From Parasponia andersonii (taxonomy: Eukaryota; Streptophyta; Magnoliopsida; Rosales; Cannabaceae): a stretch of DNA of 64,000 nt. Location: NCBI GenBank assembly GCA_002914805.1, contig JXTB01000041.1, positions 82,515 through 146,514 of the forward strand, written 5' to 3'. The position numbers and the translations under genes are program-made. Positions 22,964-33,838 of the stretch are shown here, one piece after another. Below the pieces are notes generated by a model that was given only the letters and a program-made list of their open reading frames with translations, had not been told where the DNA came from and ran no database searches. Position 1 is the first letter of the stretch; each line of letters begins with the position of its first letter.

Positions 22964-25069
22964 CTATATAGATGTGCTCGCTCCACTGTCTTTAGTTTTT
23001 GTTGTAGCTTCACTTTCCTTCCAGGTCTGGACAAGCTCGACCACATCTTCACCAAGGATGGAAAAGTCGAAATCCGGATACTCGCAGAAGATATTATATA
23101 TTATGGTTGACGAGGCAATATCACTAGCTTTTTCTTCGAGCTCCTTGTCTTCAGTGGCCCTGAACTCTTCTACAGCCTTGTGAGCCGCCTCCGCTGTCGC
23201 CTCCTTTAGAATATCCGGATGCTCGGAGATAGTCTTCTTAAGTTCTTTAATTTTTTCCTCGAGCTTCTCCCTTTCAAGCATTTCCTTGGCCAGACCCTCA
23301 TGCAGCTGCTGATTCTCCAACTCGAAGGATTTTCTCTCTTCTTTGTAAGTTTTCTCTGAGTCCTCGAATTCTTGGGTTATTTCTTTGAATTTTTTGGCCT
23401 TCTCCATGCATTCAAGGACCGGGTCATACATCAAAATAACAGCTACAGTGGTCTAAAAATGTAACACACATCACTGTAAGAAAAGTGCGTCGAAGAGCAA
23501 AGATAGAAGATGCTTACATTAGTGAAAGTGACATTGGCTGGCCGTCGCTTTATCCTCTCTCAACCATCTTTAGAAGTGAAATACTCGATGAAGGCCGTGC
23601 TCAAGCCAGCTTTTTCTGGCAGTTGGCGAAGGAGTGCGAAAAGTTCCTCGTCCTTGTTGGCCTGGCTCAGTCCCTCAGAAGAGGTGGCTGTCTCCTTGGA
23701 TGGCTCAGGCTAACTCGCAATTTTTGATGGCTGAGGAGGAGGTGAGCTTGTTAGGAAATCCTCGAAGGCGACTTTTCGCTTCTTTGAAGTGTCAACCTTC
23801 TCTTTCCCTTTCGTCGAGGAAGGGGTATGCTGTTTGGTGTCTTGGACTTTGCCATTAATCCCAGAGTTGAAGGTGGTGCTCGCAGTCCACTGCCAATTGT
23901 CATTTCTATACAAATATGATTGGTTAGCATGCGAGATATATAATGTGACAAAGAGGAAGATAGAAAAAATTAATTACCTTCTTACTGCTGAGAAATTGGT
24001 GGCGATACAGCTTCTGAAGACGATGGTTCCGAGACAGTAGGAGTGGCAGGTGATTTTCGTTTCCTGGGTTTAGAAGACGAGGTACCCTTTTCCTTCTGTT
24101 TCCTCAGCTTCTTCTTCGAGCTCGAGGACTTAGTCGGACGGTTAGCAGAATCTGGAAGAGCGGCTCCCCTTGGAAATAGTCCACAAGCAACTAGGTTCTT
24201 GGTCGTCCCAAGCCTCTTCTAATCAAATTCTTCGATCGGAAGGTTATTTATTTTATACACCCTTGCGAGCTGCTCTTTAGAATGATATACGAATGCGATC
24301 AGAATAATATATTTATATAGAGAAAGGAATAAGTTGAAAGTTACCTATCAGAATTTTGAAAGAAGCCGTTATCCGCGTAGTCAAAGTGAAAAAATAGATT
24401 TTTCCATTTTTCCATATTATTGCGGACCCCGTTGATAGTTTTTATTGTTTGGTTCGACCACTTGCTTGCATAGAAGAAGCCGAAATCTGATGGGTTTGAT
24501 TTCACTTGGTATAACCAAATGAACTCCTCAGGAGTGGAGGACTCTAAACCTAATTTATGGTATAATATGTACAGACCTACCATGTATCTATATGTGTTTG
24601 GAGTTAGTTGAAAATGGACAACTCCATAATAGTCGATGATCGATTTTATATATAGATGAAGTGGGAGGTGGACACCACATCTGAGAATTGCTTCTGAGAA
24701 TGAGGCGATTTCACGAGGAGGTGTATGTGATCGATTGAACTCTGTGAGTAGGCGAAGAGGGACGTCGATTTTGTAGTTGCATACGATCTTTTGGAGCTTG
24801 TTTGTTGTATAGCTCATCTTTATATTGGTACATGACCAGTCTCCCTCTGCATAGTGATAACCCATTGCAAATGCAGGGGCATCCCTGATATGCCAGGGCC
24901 ATTGGTCTTGAGGAAGGTCGCCTATATGAGGACTATTTTACCTGGCCCCGGTTATTTCTACTTCAGGTTCTGGCTCAAGATAGTCTTTGAGGTTTATAGA
25001 GCTAATACTTGTATTGGATGATTCTCTTAAGAATACATTCTCTTCCCTAAATTCCTCACTCCTAGACAT
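22964..25069 (-). pseudogene. Antisense ORF of the Tat-type element (gypsy-type transposon / Transposase_28-like protein)
   Basis: A minus-strand gene-like unit downstream of integrase. The first exon opens at ATG 25069 (MSRSEEFREENVF) and runs to a splice-donor-like GATAG|GTAA at 24345, with one in-frame TAA near 24938. It contains LPLHLYIKSIIDYYGVVHFQ, LTPNTYRYMVGLYILYHKL and FASKWSN-like blocks resembling the plant 'putative gypsy type transposon' domain. Further exon-like pieces follow: a Lys/Ser-rich segment at about 24271-24000, a segment at 23913-23500, and a Glu/Lys-rich coiled coil at 23434-22966 (KTYKEERKSFELENQQL, EREKLEEKIKELKKTI). Extra antisense ORFs are known in Tat-lineage elements; their function is unknown. 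Stops in exons 1-3 indicate decay. Exon limits after the first are approximate. Confidence 0.7.
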
Positions 25070-25091
25070 CTGAAAGAAGAAATATGGGATG
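25070..25091. other. Element sequence left of the nested LTR, with target duplication
   Basis: Short stretch upstream of the antisense ATG; its last 5 bp, GGATG (25087-25091), are repeated at 27390-27394 on the other side of the nested LTR. Confidence 0.8.
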
Positions 25092-27389
25092 TGTGATGCC
25101 CAAGATTCTCACATACATAATAAGCCAATAATAAACATATTCATATTGCATAATAGACATATCAAGCAACTAGTATCAATTTCATGGTAAATTATTGATT
25201 CTGATTGTTAAATGATCTGTATTATTGTACTAGTATTTATAGAAGTGCTCGCATGTAGTGTAAATGCTCAGTACCCTCAGAGAGAGAGAGCTTGGTGTGT
25301 GAAAAGAACAAAGAATACATTTATGAATAGTAATATTATACGAATATGCATTAAAATCATATCTGTTGATAACTTGGTCAAATAGTAGTTTTTCGGTAAA
25401 ATACATTTTTCACGCTTTTCGGAGCCAAATTCACTGTGCGTTTAACATGTCAAATAACTTTTATTTAATGTGTAGAAACTATTTCTAGCATTTTCCAAAA
25501 TTTTGGTTTCAGGTAAGCACGTGGTGGCAGTTACTATACTGAACTATGTTTAATTACACTAAGCTAGCTTAGATTAAGCTTAATCGCGTAATATCATCTT
25601 TGTGCACTCTAATAATTAGGCATTGATACTTTGTTTGTATTATTAATTAGAGTCTAATTNNNNNNNNNNNNNNNNNNNNNNNNNNNNNNNNNNNNNNNNN
25701 NNNNNNNNNNNNNNNNNNNNNNNNNNNNNNNNNNNNNNNNNNNNNNNNNNNNNNNNNNNNNNNNNNNNNNNNNNGTAATTTATTTCTATTGCATTAGCCC
25801 TTAAATCAAAGCTTTTATTTGATGAATAAAGGTCCTAGAAAACCTTATATATGGTTGGAAATATAGAATATAAATGGAGGATTAAAGTTAGACTTAAAGT
25901 CCCAAAGTTTGCTATTTGTGGATTCAAGTGTTTTCATTGTTGGAATAAGTTGTCTACACTTATAATTTGATTTCATTACTTGGAATCTGTAAGACATTGA
26001 TCCTTTTATATAGATTACACCTATTTACTAGCTGGCTATGATGATATACAAGTGTAAAAGTGGTTTTAAACTTTGTTTAAACCGAAAGGAATTCAAGTGC
26101 ACCTAGGTTGTTCTAAATGATCCTGTCTGAGGTGTATATGTGGGAATTGGCCTGTGGATTGTTATTGCAGATCTTAAACCATGATTTTAATCATGTGGGA
26201 ATGTCCTAAAAATAGGGGAGGTGCTGTCCAAACATTTTTAAAACCAAATGGTACTATTTAGAAGCAAATGGACTAGTTTTTATGAAAGTATGTGCCATTT
26301 TGGTTCATTTTGTGATTAGATTTCCCAATTTTGTGAAAGTTGTGATTTATACTTGTGGTTACTTTCTTTAAGCATTTTACATTGTAGTAATCATTCCAGT
26401 AATGAAATTGATATCAGATCTTCCACACACCTTACCACAGAGAATACTGACCCTTTTCACTATCTTTTCTATTGGACATAAGGTAAGTAACATTACATCT
26501 ACAATGTAAGAAACTATTTATTCTGTGAACTTATGGAATCCTTAAATTATATGAAAAGTTGTATTTGTTATTTTGTTATGCCTAAAGCTTAAATATCTAA
26601 ATCTGTTATTCCGACATACATGAGGCATGAACATGTGGTGTATTTGTATTACCTGACGAGTATTAGTGAATAGGGTGTGGCGGGCCAGTGCCCAATTATC
26701 TGGTTCCTTTGGGAACATTATCTGATTCCTTCGCCGACATTATTAGGTTCGTTCAAGGACAATATTTAGTTCTTTCGGGAATTCTCTGATAGCAGTATGG
26801 GGAGGACCTCTACAATACACAGAGGGGTTTGAAATATATTTGAGACTCAAGACCTCCATACAACGGCTTATGATTATTTATTAGTTATCTGAGTGGCTCA
26901 GTATGCGATTCACGGTCTTGTCAGGCAATACAAAATACACAGGGATCCTAATCATACCATTATCTGTTTTCTAGAATATGTACGTTGCATTTGCACTCGT
27001 TACTTACTGAGTTTTATACTCACAAATATTCTTATATTGCAGATAATACTACTCATATGTAAGTTAAGAGGAGGAGCGCCAACTTTCCAACCGCAGCTTG
27101 TGTATATAAGCATTTTGACGCTGTGATTTCCTGACTGAAAATTTTGTATCTGTTTTGAGTGTGTGTACATTATGTATATTTTTATGAGAGGTCCACTTTG
27201 GGAGTATGTATGTATATATAAATTATACTATATTTAAAAATGAGTGGAGTTTTTTTTTCTCTCTCTAGAAAGTCAAAAGTCTTAATTTTTCCTTGTTTTA
27301 TAAGTTCTAAGTCGAGTAGCGTCTCCCGATCTCACTAAATATTTATACAAATATCCTTACATACGTGTGTGGGATCGGGGGATGTCACA
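25092..27389 (+). mobile_element. Nested LTR (apparent solo LTR) of another Gypsy family
   Basis: Begins TGTGATGCCC and ends GGGGATGTCACA, flanked by identical 5-bp GGATG. About 2.3 kb including the N gap. Near the right end it has TACTGAGTTTTATACTCAC (about 27005-27023), a motif style common near the 3' part of long plant Gypsy LTRs, which suggests + orientation. No internal domain is seen. It splits the antisense gene's presumed promoter/5' region from its ATG. The N run could hide more sequence, so 'solo' depends on the gap size. Confidence 0.75.
25660..25774. other. Assembly gap
   Basis: 115 consecutive Ns inside the nested LTR. The true length is unknown. Confidence 0.99.
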
Positions 27390-27394
27390 GGATG

Positions 27395-28457
27395 GGTTTA
27401 GTCCTATGTGAGCATCAGGGATCTTTGCTATATCCGAGCAGTTTAGGGTCACAAATCCTAGGATTGCATCGACAACAAGCTGTTCATCGAATTTTTTCTA
27501 ATCAATCTACGGATTTATCAAAAATTGTTCGAGCAACTCTTCGATAATTCATCACTCGACTGATTTTTGGTTTTCAAACATCAAGATTTTAGATCCTAAA
27601 ATTCTTCTATGGGTTCGTCTGTCGATCATTTAAAAATAATTTATTCTATAAATTAATAGAGAGATTCTGAGAAATTCCTATTTTTCAGTCCATCTGAATA
27701 TGGGGATGGGGTTATATTCAAGGCATTTAGGTTCTATGATTTGTCTTTCTATTTCTAGAAATAAGCTCTGTAAATAAGGGTTTTCTGAAAAATCGAAGAA
27801 TAATAAGAGAGAGAGAGAGGATATATACTGACCTTTTTTTCTGAAGACTGAAGAACCGAGATGTCGTTTGAAGGATTGTGGTGATGACTTCATCGGAGAA
27901 GATGATGAATTTGTGCGAGCTGCAAAATAAAAAGGGATGCCGGGAAGATTTGCCTTATGGACACTTCAGATTTCAGAAGAAGTGAAAGAGGAACATGAGA
28001 CAATAGGGTTTGAGTTTATTGAAGAAGGCGGATGGATTTTTGATATATATATATATATATCTCAAGTATCATCAAATCACAACCATAGATCAAGGCATTT
28101 AATTTTTAGATCTAATGGCCGAAGTTCACGTGGGAGTTAATTTTTTGAAATTAAATGAGTATCTTTTCAAAATTTGAAACGTCTCGATTTAAGACAACGG
28201 CTGACGTCATCGCTATTATCGTGTCTGCTCAAAGACGGAGAAGTCTCCTCGAGTTTTGCTATTCTCCTGAGAAAAAGTGACATGTGGTTGCGTCTGTCAG
28301 GAAAATGTATGCGTGGTTATGAAAATATGGGATTTGAGAATTGGCGACTCTTTGAAAATCTCAAGATTATGTCATGATGTTGCATTTTTTAAGCTCGCAC
28401 ATATCAGAGAAGGAAGCTATATTTTGTCCTAAAGAACTAATAGAGATGGGAGGCAAT
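27395..28457. other. Untranslated 3' internal region of the Tat-type element
   Basis: No protein is recognised. Read on the minus strand, 27950-27390 would be the 5' leader and promoter side of the antisense gene. A purine-rich stretch AGAGATGGGAGG (28442-28453) just before the 3' LTR is the likely polypurine tract. Confidence 0.5.
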
Positions 28458-29163
28458 TGTTGTGCAGTCTAAAATCTATATGTTGGTCAATGTCAAAAAG
28501 GGAAAGTTAGCGACTAAGTTGGATGCGTCAGGTCGTATGAGAATTTTCTTTATCAAAGTGTGATCTCCTCTGAATGAGTTAAGTACGATCTCCTCCGAAT
28601 AAGTTAAGAGCAACCTCCTCCAAATGAGTTAAGTGCGACCTCCTCTGAATAAGTTAAGAGCTACCTCCTCCAAATGAGTTAAGTGTGACCAGTATGAAAA
28701 GGAAACTAGATAACGGGTAATCTACAAAGGGAAATAAAGTTTCTCTTTGAAGATCGACCAATCGTTCCGTTTAAGTTATTACCCTGTTATATTGTTACTC
28801 AAATTGTATTTTCTGATTACATACTTATCCGTTTTCACAATTGGGAAACATTGAGCTACCCTCACCTATATAAGGAGAGTTCAATGCTACTGTGGGAGAC
28901 TTTTACTTTTGGACTTTTACTTTTACTTCTTCTTTCTGGACTACACTCTGTATCTCTCTCTCTGGACTCTCACCTTGAAACTTAAAGAAACTCTCGTAAT
29001 TCTCCATAAAGTAGTGAAAGACAATGGACTTAGGTTCATTTTTTTTAGGGCTGAACCACTATAAAATTCTTATTTCTTTACTTACTAATTTATCAACTCT
29101 TTCCACACACAAGACACATCTTGTAATTTCCTAAATTCATTGTTGACAAAACCTCCGTCAACA
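28458..29163 (+). repeat. 3' LTR of the Tat-type element
   Basis: 706 bp. It differs from the 5' LTR by many substitutions, mostly transitions, by one extra 25-bp U3 repeat unit (five plus part, 28556 to about 28690) and by a short duplication of a TTTTACTTTTGGAC-like motif near 28908-28925. TATA box at 28867-28874. Confidence 0.9.
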
Positions 29164-29168
29164 ACAAG

Positions 29169-32100
29169 TACAACAAAGATGATTATATACACTAACCAGA
29201 ATTCATGTCTTATCTCTTAATTAGCTGCTAAAAAAACGATGATATTATACATGTATGTACAGTGCACATCAAGATCTATTGCTTTCTTTGTCGTCATGCC
29301 ACGTTGTTCTTATGTATAATAAATTTGGAACGTGACTTCAACTACCCAAGGAAGGAGTGTCGTTTTTCATCATAAAATACCAGTAGACCCCCTGATATTC
29401 CTCTTTATGAGACCTGAGGCCCACGCACACCATTTTGGCGAAATTCAGATACATAATCTAAGAGGAAAAAGTTGTTAATTAATGTCGACTCACCGACATA
29501 TTTAGTCATGATTAGCTAGATTGAATTTGGCCTTTTCAATTACAAAATAGTACTAGTACCACTGTACTGTCTATTTTTGTAGTCGTTTTCCAATATTGGA
29601 TTTGCCTAAACTTTCTAAATTTTCTTTAGAATAACCAAACTTTACCAAGTTTGTACCTCTTACTTCCTGTCAAGCTAATAAGACAAGCTATGCTTGACCA
29701 TATTTAGCTCTATCTTATTTGGTTCACATTTATTGTAACATCACCGCCACATGGTCTATTTTGTACACTAAAGAGAATGACAAGTTGTCACCCAAGATTC
29801 ACCATCAACTGCTGGGCCAAATAATCCTATTGGTTTTTGTTTCTGAATATATATTATATATGTATATATATATATATATATATACATATATAATGGTAAT
29901 AATAGCATTGGTTTATTTGACACTTTAAGGGAATATTTAGGCCCTTTTGAATAGATTTGAAACCGTCAATTTATGGTAGATTTGCTCAAGATCTTAGCTT
30001 TAACTCTTCTTTCTGGGGGGCTGCACCGCCCCACATCAAAGCACAAGTTGAAACTTCTTTCTCTTCGCTTCAAGTAGATGTTTTCTCAGCTTATCTCATC
30101 TACCGAGTCCCAACCTCTCCTTCATTGTGCAACTTTTAATTTTGCTGATTTACAAATTAACACAAGCATAATATATATATATATATATATCTTAGGTTGC
30201 TAGCTATATTATGTAATTTTAATCCAAGTATCCCATAATTCCATCAGTGGCGAATTTATGTCTCCTATATGTTAGACAAAAAATCCAAGCGTATCCTACA
30301 ATATTCTCTATAATATGTATACAAACAGATAATATTTAAACACAAATACACATGTATAAATGTATAATAATCTTCCACATCCCACGTTATCATTTTTTTA
30401 TGGGCTGGCTAGAATATTATTTCACTGCCGTTCTTAAATTTTACTGTTTGAAATTCTACTATAATTTATTTTATTAATTTTATTATTAAAATATAAATCT
30501 GGATAATGAAACATTTATATGTCTAGTAATGAGACATGAAAATGTAAAAACATTTTTGAGGCCGAACGAATATAATGTGCATTTAGAGTCCTTTATAGAG
30601 TACACAGTTTATTCCCTTCTATGAGAGTAAAATTCACTGCGAAGATAGAAAAAATATTCCGACTCAATTATACGTCACCATGACTAAGAGAATACGTATA
30701 GTACTATGCATATGTTGCCTCTAGAATGAACGATTGAGTTATTTATTTATTATTTGCTGAGAGCAAACGATGGAGTTAATTTATATATATATATGTATAT
30801 ATTTATATATTGACACTTTATTTCTTCATCAAAGCATAATAACCTATATTCATATTATAATTTTTGGCGGGATTTCAATTTTATAATCACTTATGAGATT
30901 TCAATTGTATACTCATTTTCTACTCACAAGTCATACTCCTTTATTTATTTATTTTTTCACTCTTCCTTTCGCAGTGTTGGCATTTGTTATACATATATTT
31001 TTTGGTTCTTGGAATATTATTTTGTTTGACAGTTTGGCATTAATTGTAGAGTGCCCAGAATGGTGTCCGGGTAACACTTTATTTAATGAGTTAAACCAAT
31101 AATAGATTTGCATAGGGAGGTGGTTCAAACTTTAACAGAAAATGATATTTCACTTGTCTATTTGATTTTTAAATCTTGTTTTATTTTATTTTGAAAGATC
31201 ATAAACAATCGTCTAATTTCAAATTTGTCCGCTTTGCAAATTTTTAGTTGCAGTGTCTTTTTCTCTCTTGCTAATTTATTTATATACCATTATCATATTA
31301 AAAGAATTTGTGGCTGATGGTCCATCCATTTGCCCCAAAGTTTTTTTCCCCCTACTATATACATGGACCGCATATAACTCCAATTGTGGACTTAGTATCA
31401 CATGCTTTCATTAATTAAAAGAACAAAAACGAAATTCTTATTATTATTATAACTATTATTTTGCCTTCACCAAGCAAAAAAAGTAGGAGGGGACGGCTAG
31501 TAGTAGTTGTGATTTCATGTTCATGTGTACAAAGCCGGTAAAAGGATGGGTAAATAAGGATTCATATTAATAATAAATATATTTAACCTTTTTTTTAAAT
31601 AAAATTTAATGTTTTTTTTTTACATTTTTATCATGAAAATACATATAAGATAGATTTTAATTTGGTAAAATAATACTTATAAATAAGTTTAAAAAAGTTA
31701 CTTACCGGATTGCATTTATATCTTAGAAAAAAATGAGTAAAAAAAATATTAACAGGATTAATAATGCTGAAGAATATTCATTTTTTTTTTCACATAAAAT
31801 TTATATTAAACGTGACTTTTAATCACAAAGAGCCGTGTGCAGGTAACGACTGATTAGTCATTCCTATAATTAATGAGAATAATTAATTAAAAAGAATAGG
31901 TGGTCCACGGGCAATGAGTGATTGGAGAAAAAAGACAGTTATAAATGTCTTTTTCGATCATTGAATTATAGGCTAACAAGTTGGGGTTGGCATTAAAATC
32001 AGCCATAGCTATATCAAAATAAGCTAAACCATGTATATGACCATCTTTTGAGCAGCCCTTTTCCAACTTTCGGCGAATGAAAAAAAGATGAAAGCAGTAC

Positions 32101-32325
32101 GTAGTGGACCCCGTTCGGCCTTACCATTGCTTGATTTATAATCAACGTGATCCATATACCATACATATACTTATATTCTCCCCAGATCAATTCCCATCAC
32201 TCTTTTCTATAGCATATTTTTCACCTTTTTTTTTCCACTAATGTTAAGATATCAATGAAATATTATAATTCTTCTAGATAATCTCCAAATTCATAAGATC
32301 ACATTGAAACTCTATTTCCTCGACC
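29169..32325. other. Intergenic DNA, no gene recognised
   Basis: AT-rich DNA with TA-rich simple repeats near 29858-29888, 30171-30190 and 30781-30800. Open frames at 29719, 29957 and 30893 are short and resemble nothing known. Confidence 0.55.
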
Positions 32326-33007
32326 TATATTGTTGTGCGGTCTAAAATCCTAAGGTCGCATAAGTAAGGGTTAAGTTCGACCTCCTCCGTGTTGGATATG
32401 TGCGACCTCTTCTGCTTAGGTTATATGCGACCTCCTCCGTGTAGGCGTGTGACCTCTTTTGCATAAGTTATGTGCGACCTTCTGTGTATAGGTTGTGGGC
32501 GACCTCTTCCGAAAGAAAAGGGAAACAAGTCTATGCTTCGTCAAATAGGAAACCTGCAAGGAAAGGGAAACAGAAGTCCTCTATTTATAATCAACCAGTT
32601 ACCCGTTTTGAGTGGTTATCCAATTATGTTGTTACTTATATTGTATTACCCGATTGTATAGTTACCCATTTTCACAATTAGGAACATTGGGTTACCTTCA
32701 CCTATATAAAGGGGACTCAATGTTCCAGAGGGGGATTCGAGTTGGTTTTCAGTTTTTTAATTTCCAGACTTCAAAATTCCGTCTCCCAATTTGAGAGAGA
32801 TTTCTAGACGAGACATTGTAATTTTGAGTGCTTGTAATTCTCCATAAAATAGTAAAAAAAAAGTGGACGTAAGCTCATCTTTTTTGGGACTAAACCACTA
32901 TAAAATCCTCTCTCTTTATTTACTTTGATTAATAACTCAACTCATACAAACCACATTTCTTAATTTTTTCTAAATTTATTGTTGATAAAATCTCCATCAA
33001 CGTATAT
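32326..33007 (+). mobile_element. Solo LTR of the Tat-type family with TATAT target duplications
   Basis: The LTR proper is 32331-33002 (672 bp), beginning TGTTGTGCGGTCTAAAATC like the LTRs at 15707 and 28458. TATAT occurs at 32326-32330 and 33003-33007. The final bases are CAACG instead of CAACA, a mutation of the last base. The U3 tandem array (32373 to about 32515) has about six units and has diverged from those of the other two LTRs. TATA box at 32703-32710. With no internal sequence it probably arose by LTR-LTR recombination. Confidence 0.85.
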
Positions 33008-33814
33008 CTTTACATACAAATATTGTTCCATATTTTATTCTTCTTTTACGCTAATTCACTTTGACGTAATTATATTAATTAGTTAGCATCATGTACATAT
33101 GAAAATGATATGAATTATGTGTCCAATAAGAAAAGAGGGGAAAAAAAAAAAAGAAAAGGAGAGATGCATGCCGTCATGCGTCGATTATAAGCAAAATGAA
33201 ATGGTGCGCATATTTCCTTAGAATAAATAAAAGTATTCTCTCTACCATAGATTTTATTATTTATTTTTGTTAGTGTGACTTTCGTGTATATATCTAATTA
33301 TAGTGATGTCACATATACAAAGTGTGTGTATACATACATGCGTGCCATTGCATGAAATTGACGACATAAAAGACAACAAGTATGAGGTTGGCCTCTGGCA
33401 ACATACTAGGTGGCTCTAGCTAGCTGTGGTTGTGGTATTTGCCATTAGTATTGGTTTTAGCCTAAGTGGTTTTTCTATTTCATTTTTTCTTCACGACATT
33501 TTTGGTTTTCGTGGTAAAAGAGGTAACCCTCATTTACCGGTATTTCCGTTAAAACTTTCCCTCTATCCTATAAATAAATAAATATATATATATATTTATA
33601 TATCTATTTTTCTAATTTATATTATTTTTAAATCTTCGTTTCTGTTGAGCCAGTTGTATTTCCCCTGATCGGTTAGTTTTTTTTTGGCATTTTGACATTC
33701 GGTGGGCGAGTGGGGGCTTAGTTGTGAAAATCTTTTAACTATTTTTTTTTTGAATATAAAATAAATATATTTATATTATAAAGGGTAGAGAGATTGGTGG
33801 GAGAGTTTTGAGGA
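33008..33814. other. 5' flank of the EEP-fold gene
   Basis: AT-rich DNA with A- and T-runs; no gene seen. It should contain the promoter of the gene starting at 33839. Confidence 0.5.
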
Positions 33815-33838
33815 ATGAAAAAGGAGAGGAGAACGAAG

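Larger units (their letters stand above)
15702..29168 (+). mobile_element. Complete but decayed Tat-type Ty3/Gypsy retrotransposon with 5-bp target duplications
   Basis: The element proper runs 15707-29163 (about 13.46 kb), bounded by direct LTRs that begin TGTTGTGC and end CAACA. The 5 bp outside each end are identical, ACAAG (15702-15706 and 29164-29168), so this is one insertion. Inside are a primer site, gag, protease, RT, RNase H and integrase on the + strand, then an antisense gene and a nested LTR. Many stops interrupt gag and pol. The Tat lineage is inferred from the gag segment CRYHNDIGHDTNNYFALKDEI, RT/IN style, and the extra antisense ORF. Confidence 0.9.

Noticed and set aside
26893..27126. 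77-codon + strand ORF
   Set aside because: Lies wholly inside the nested LTR; no motif.
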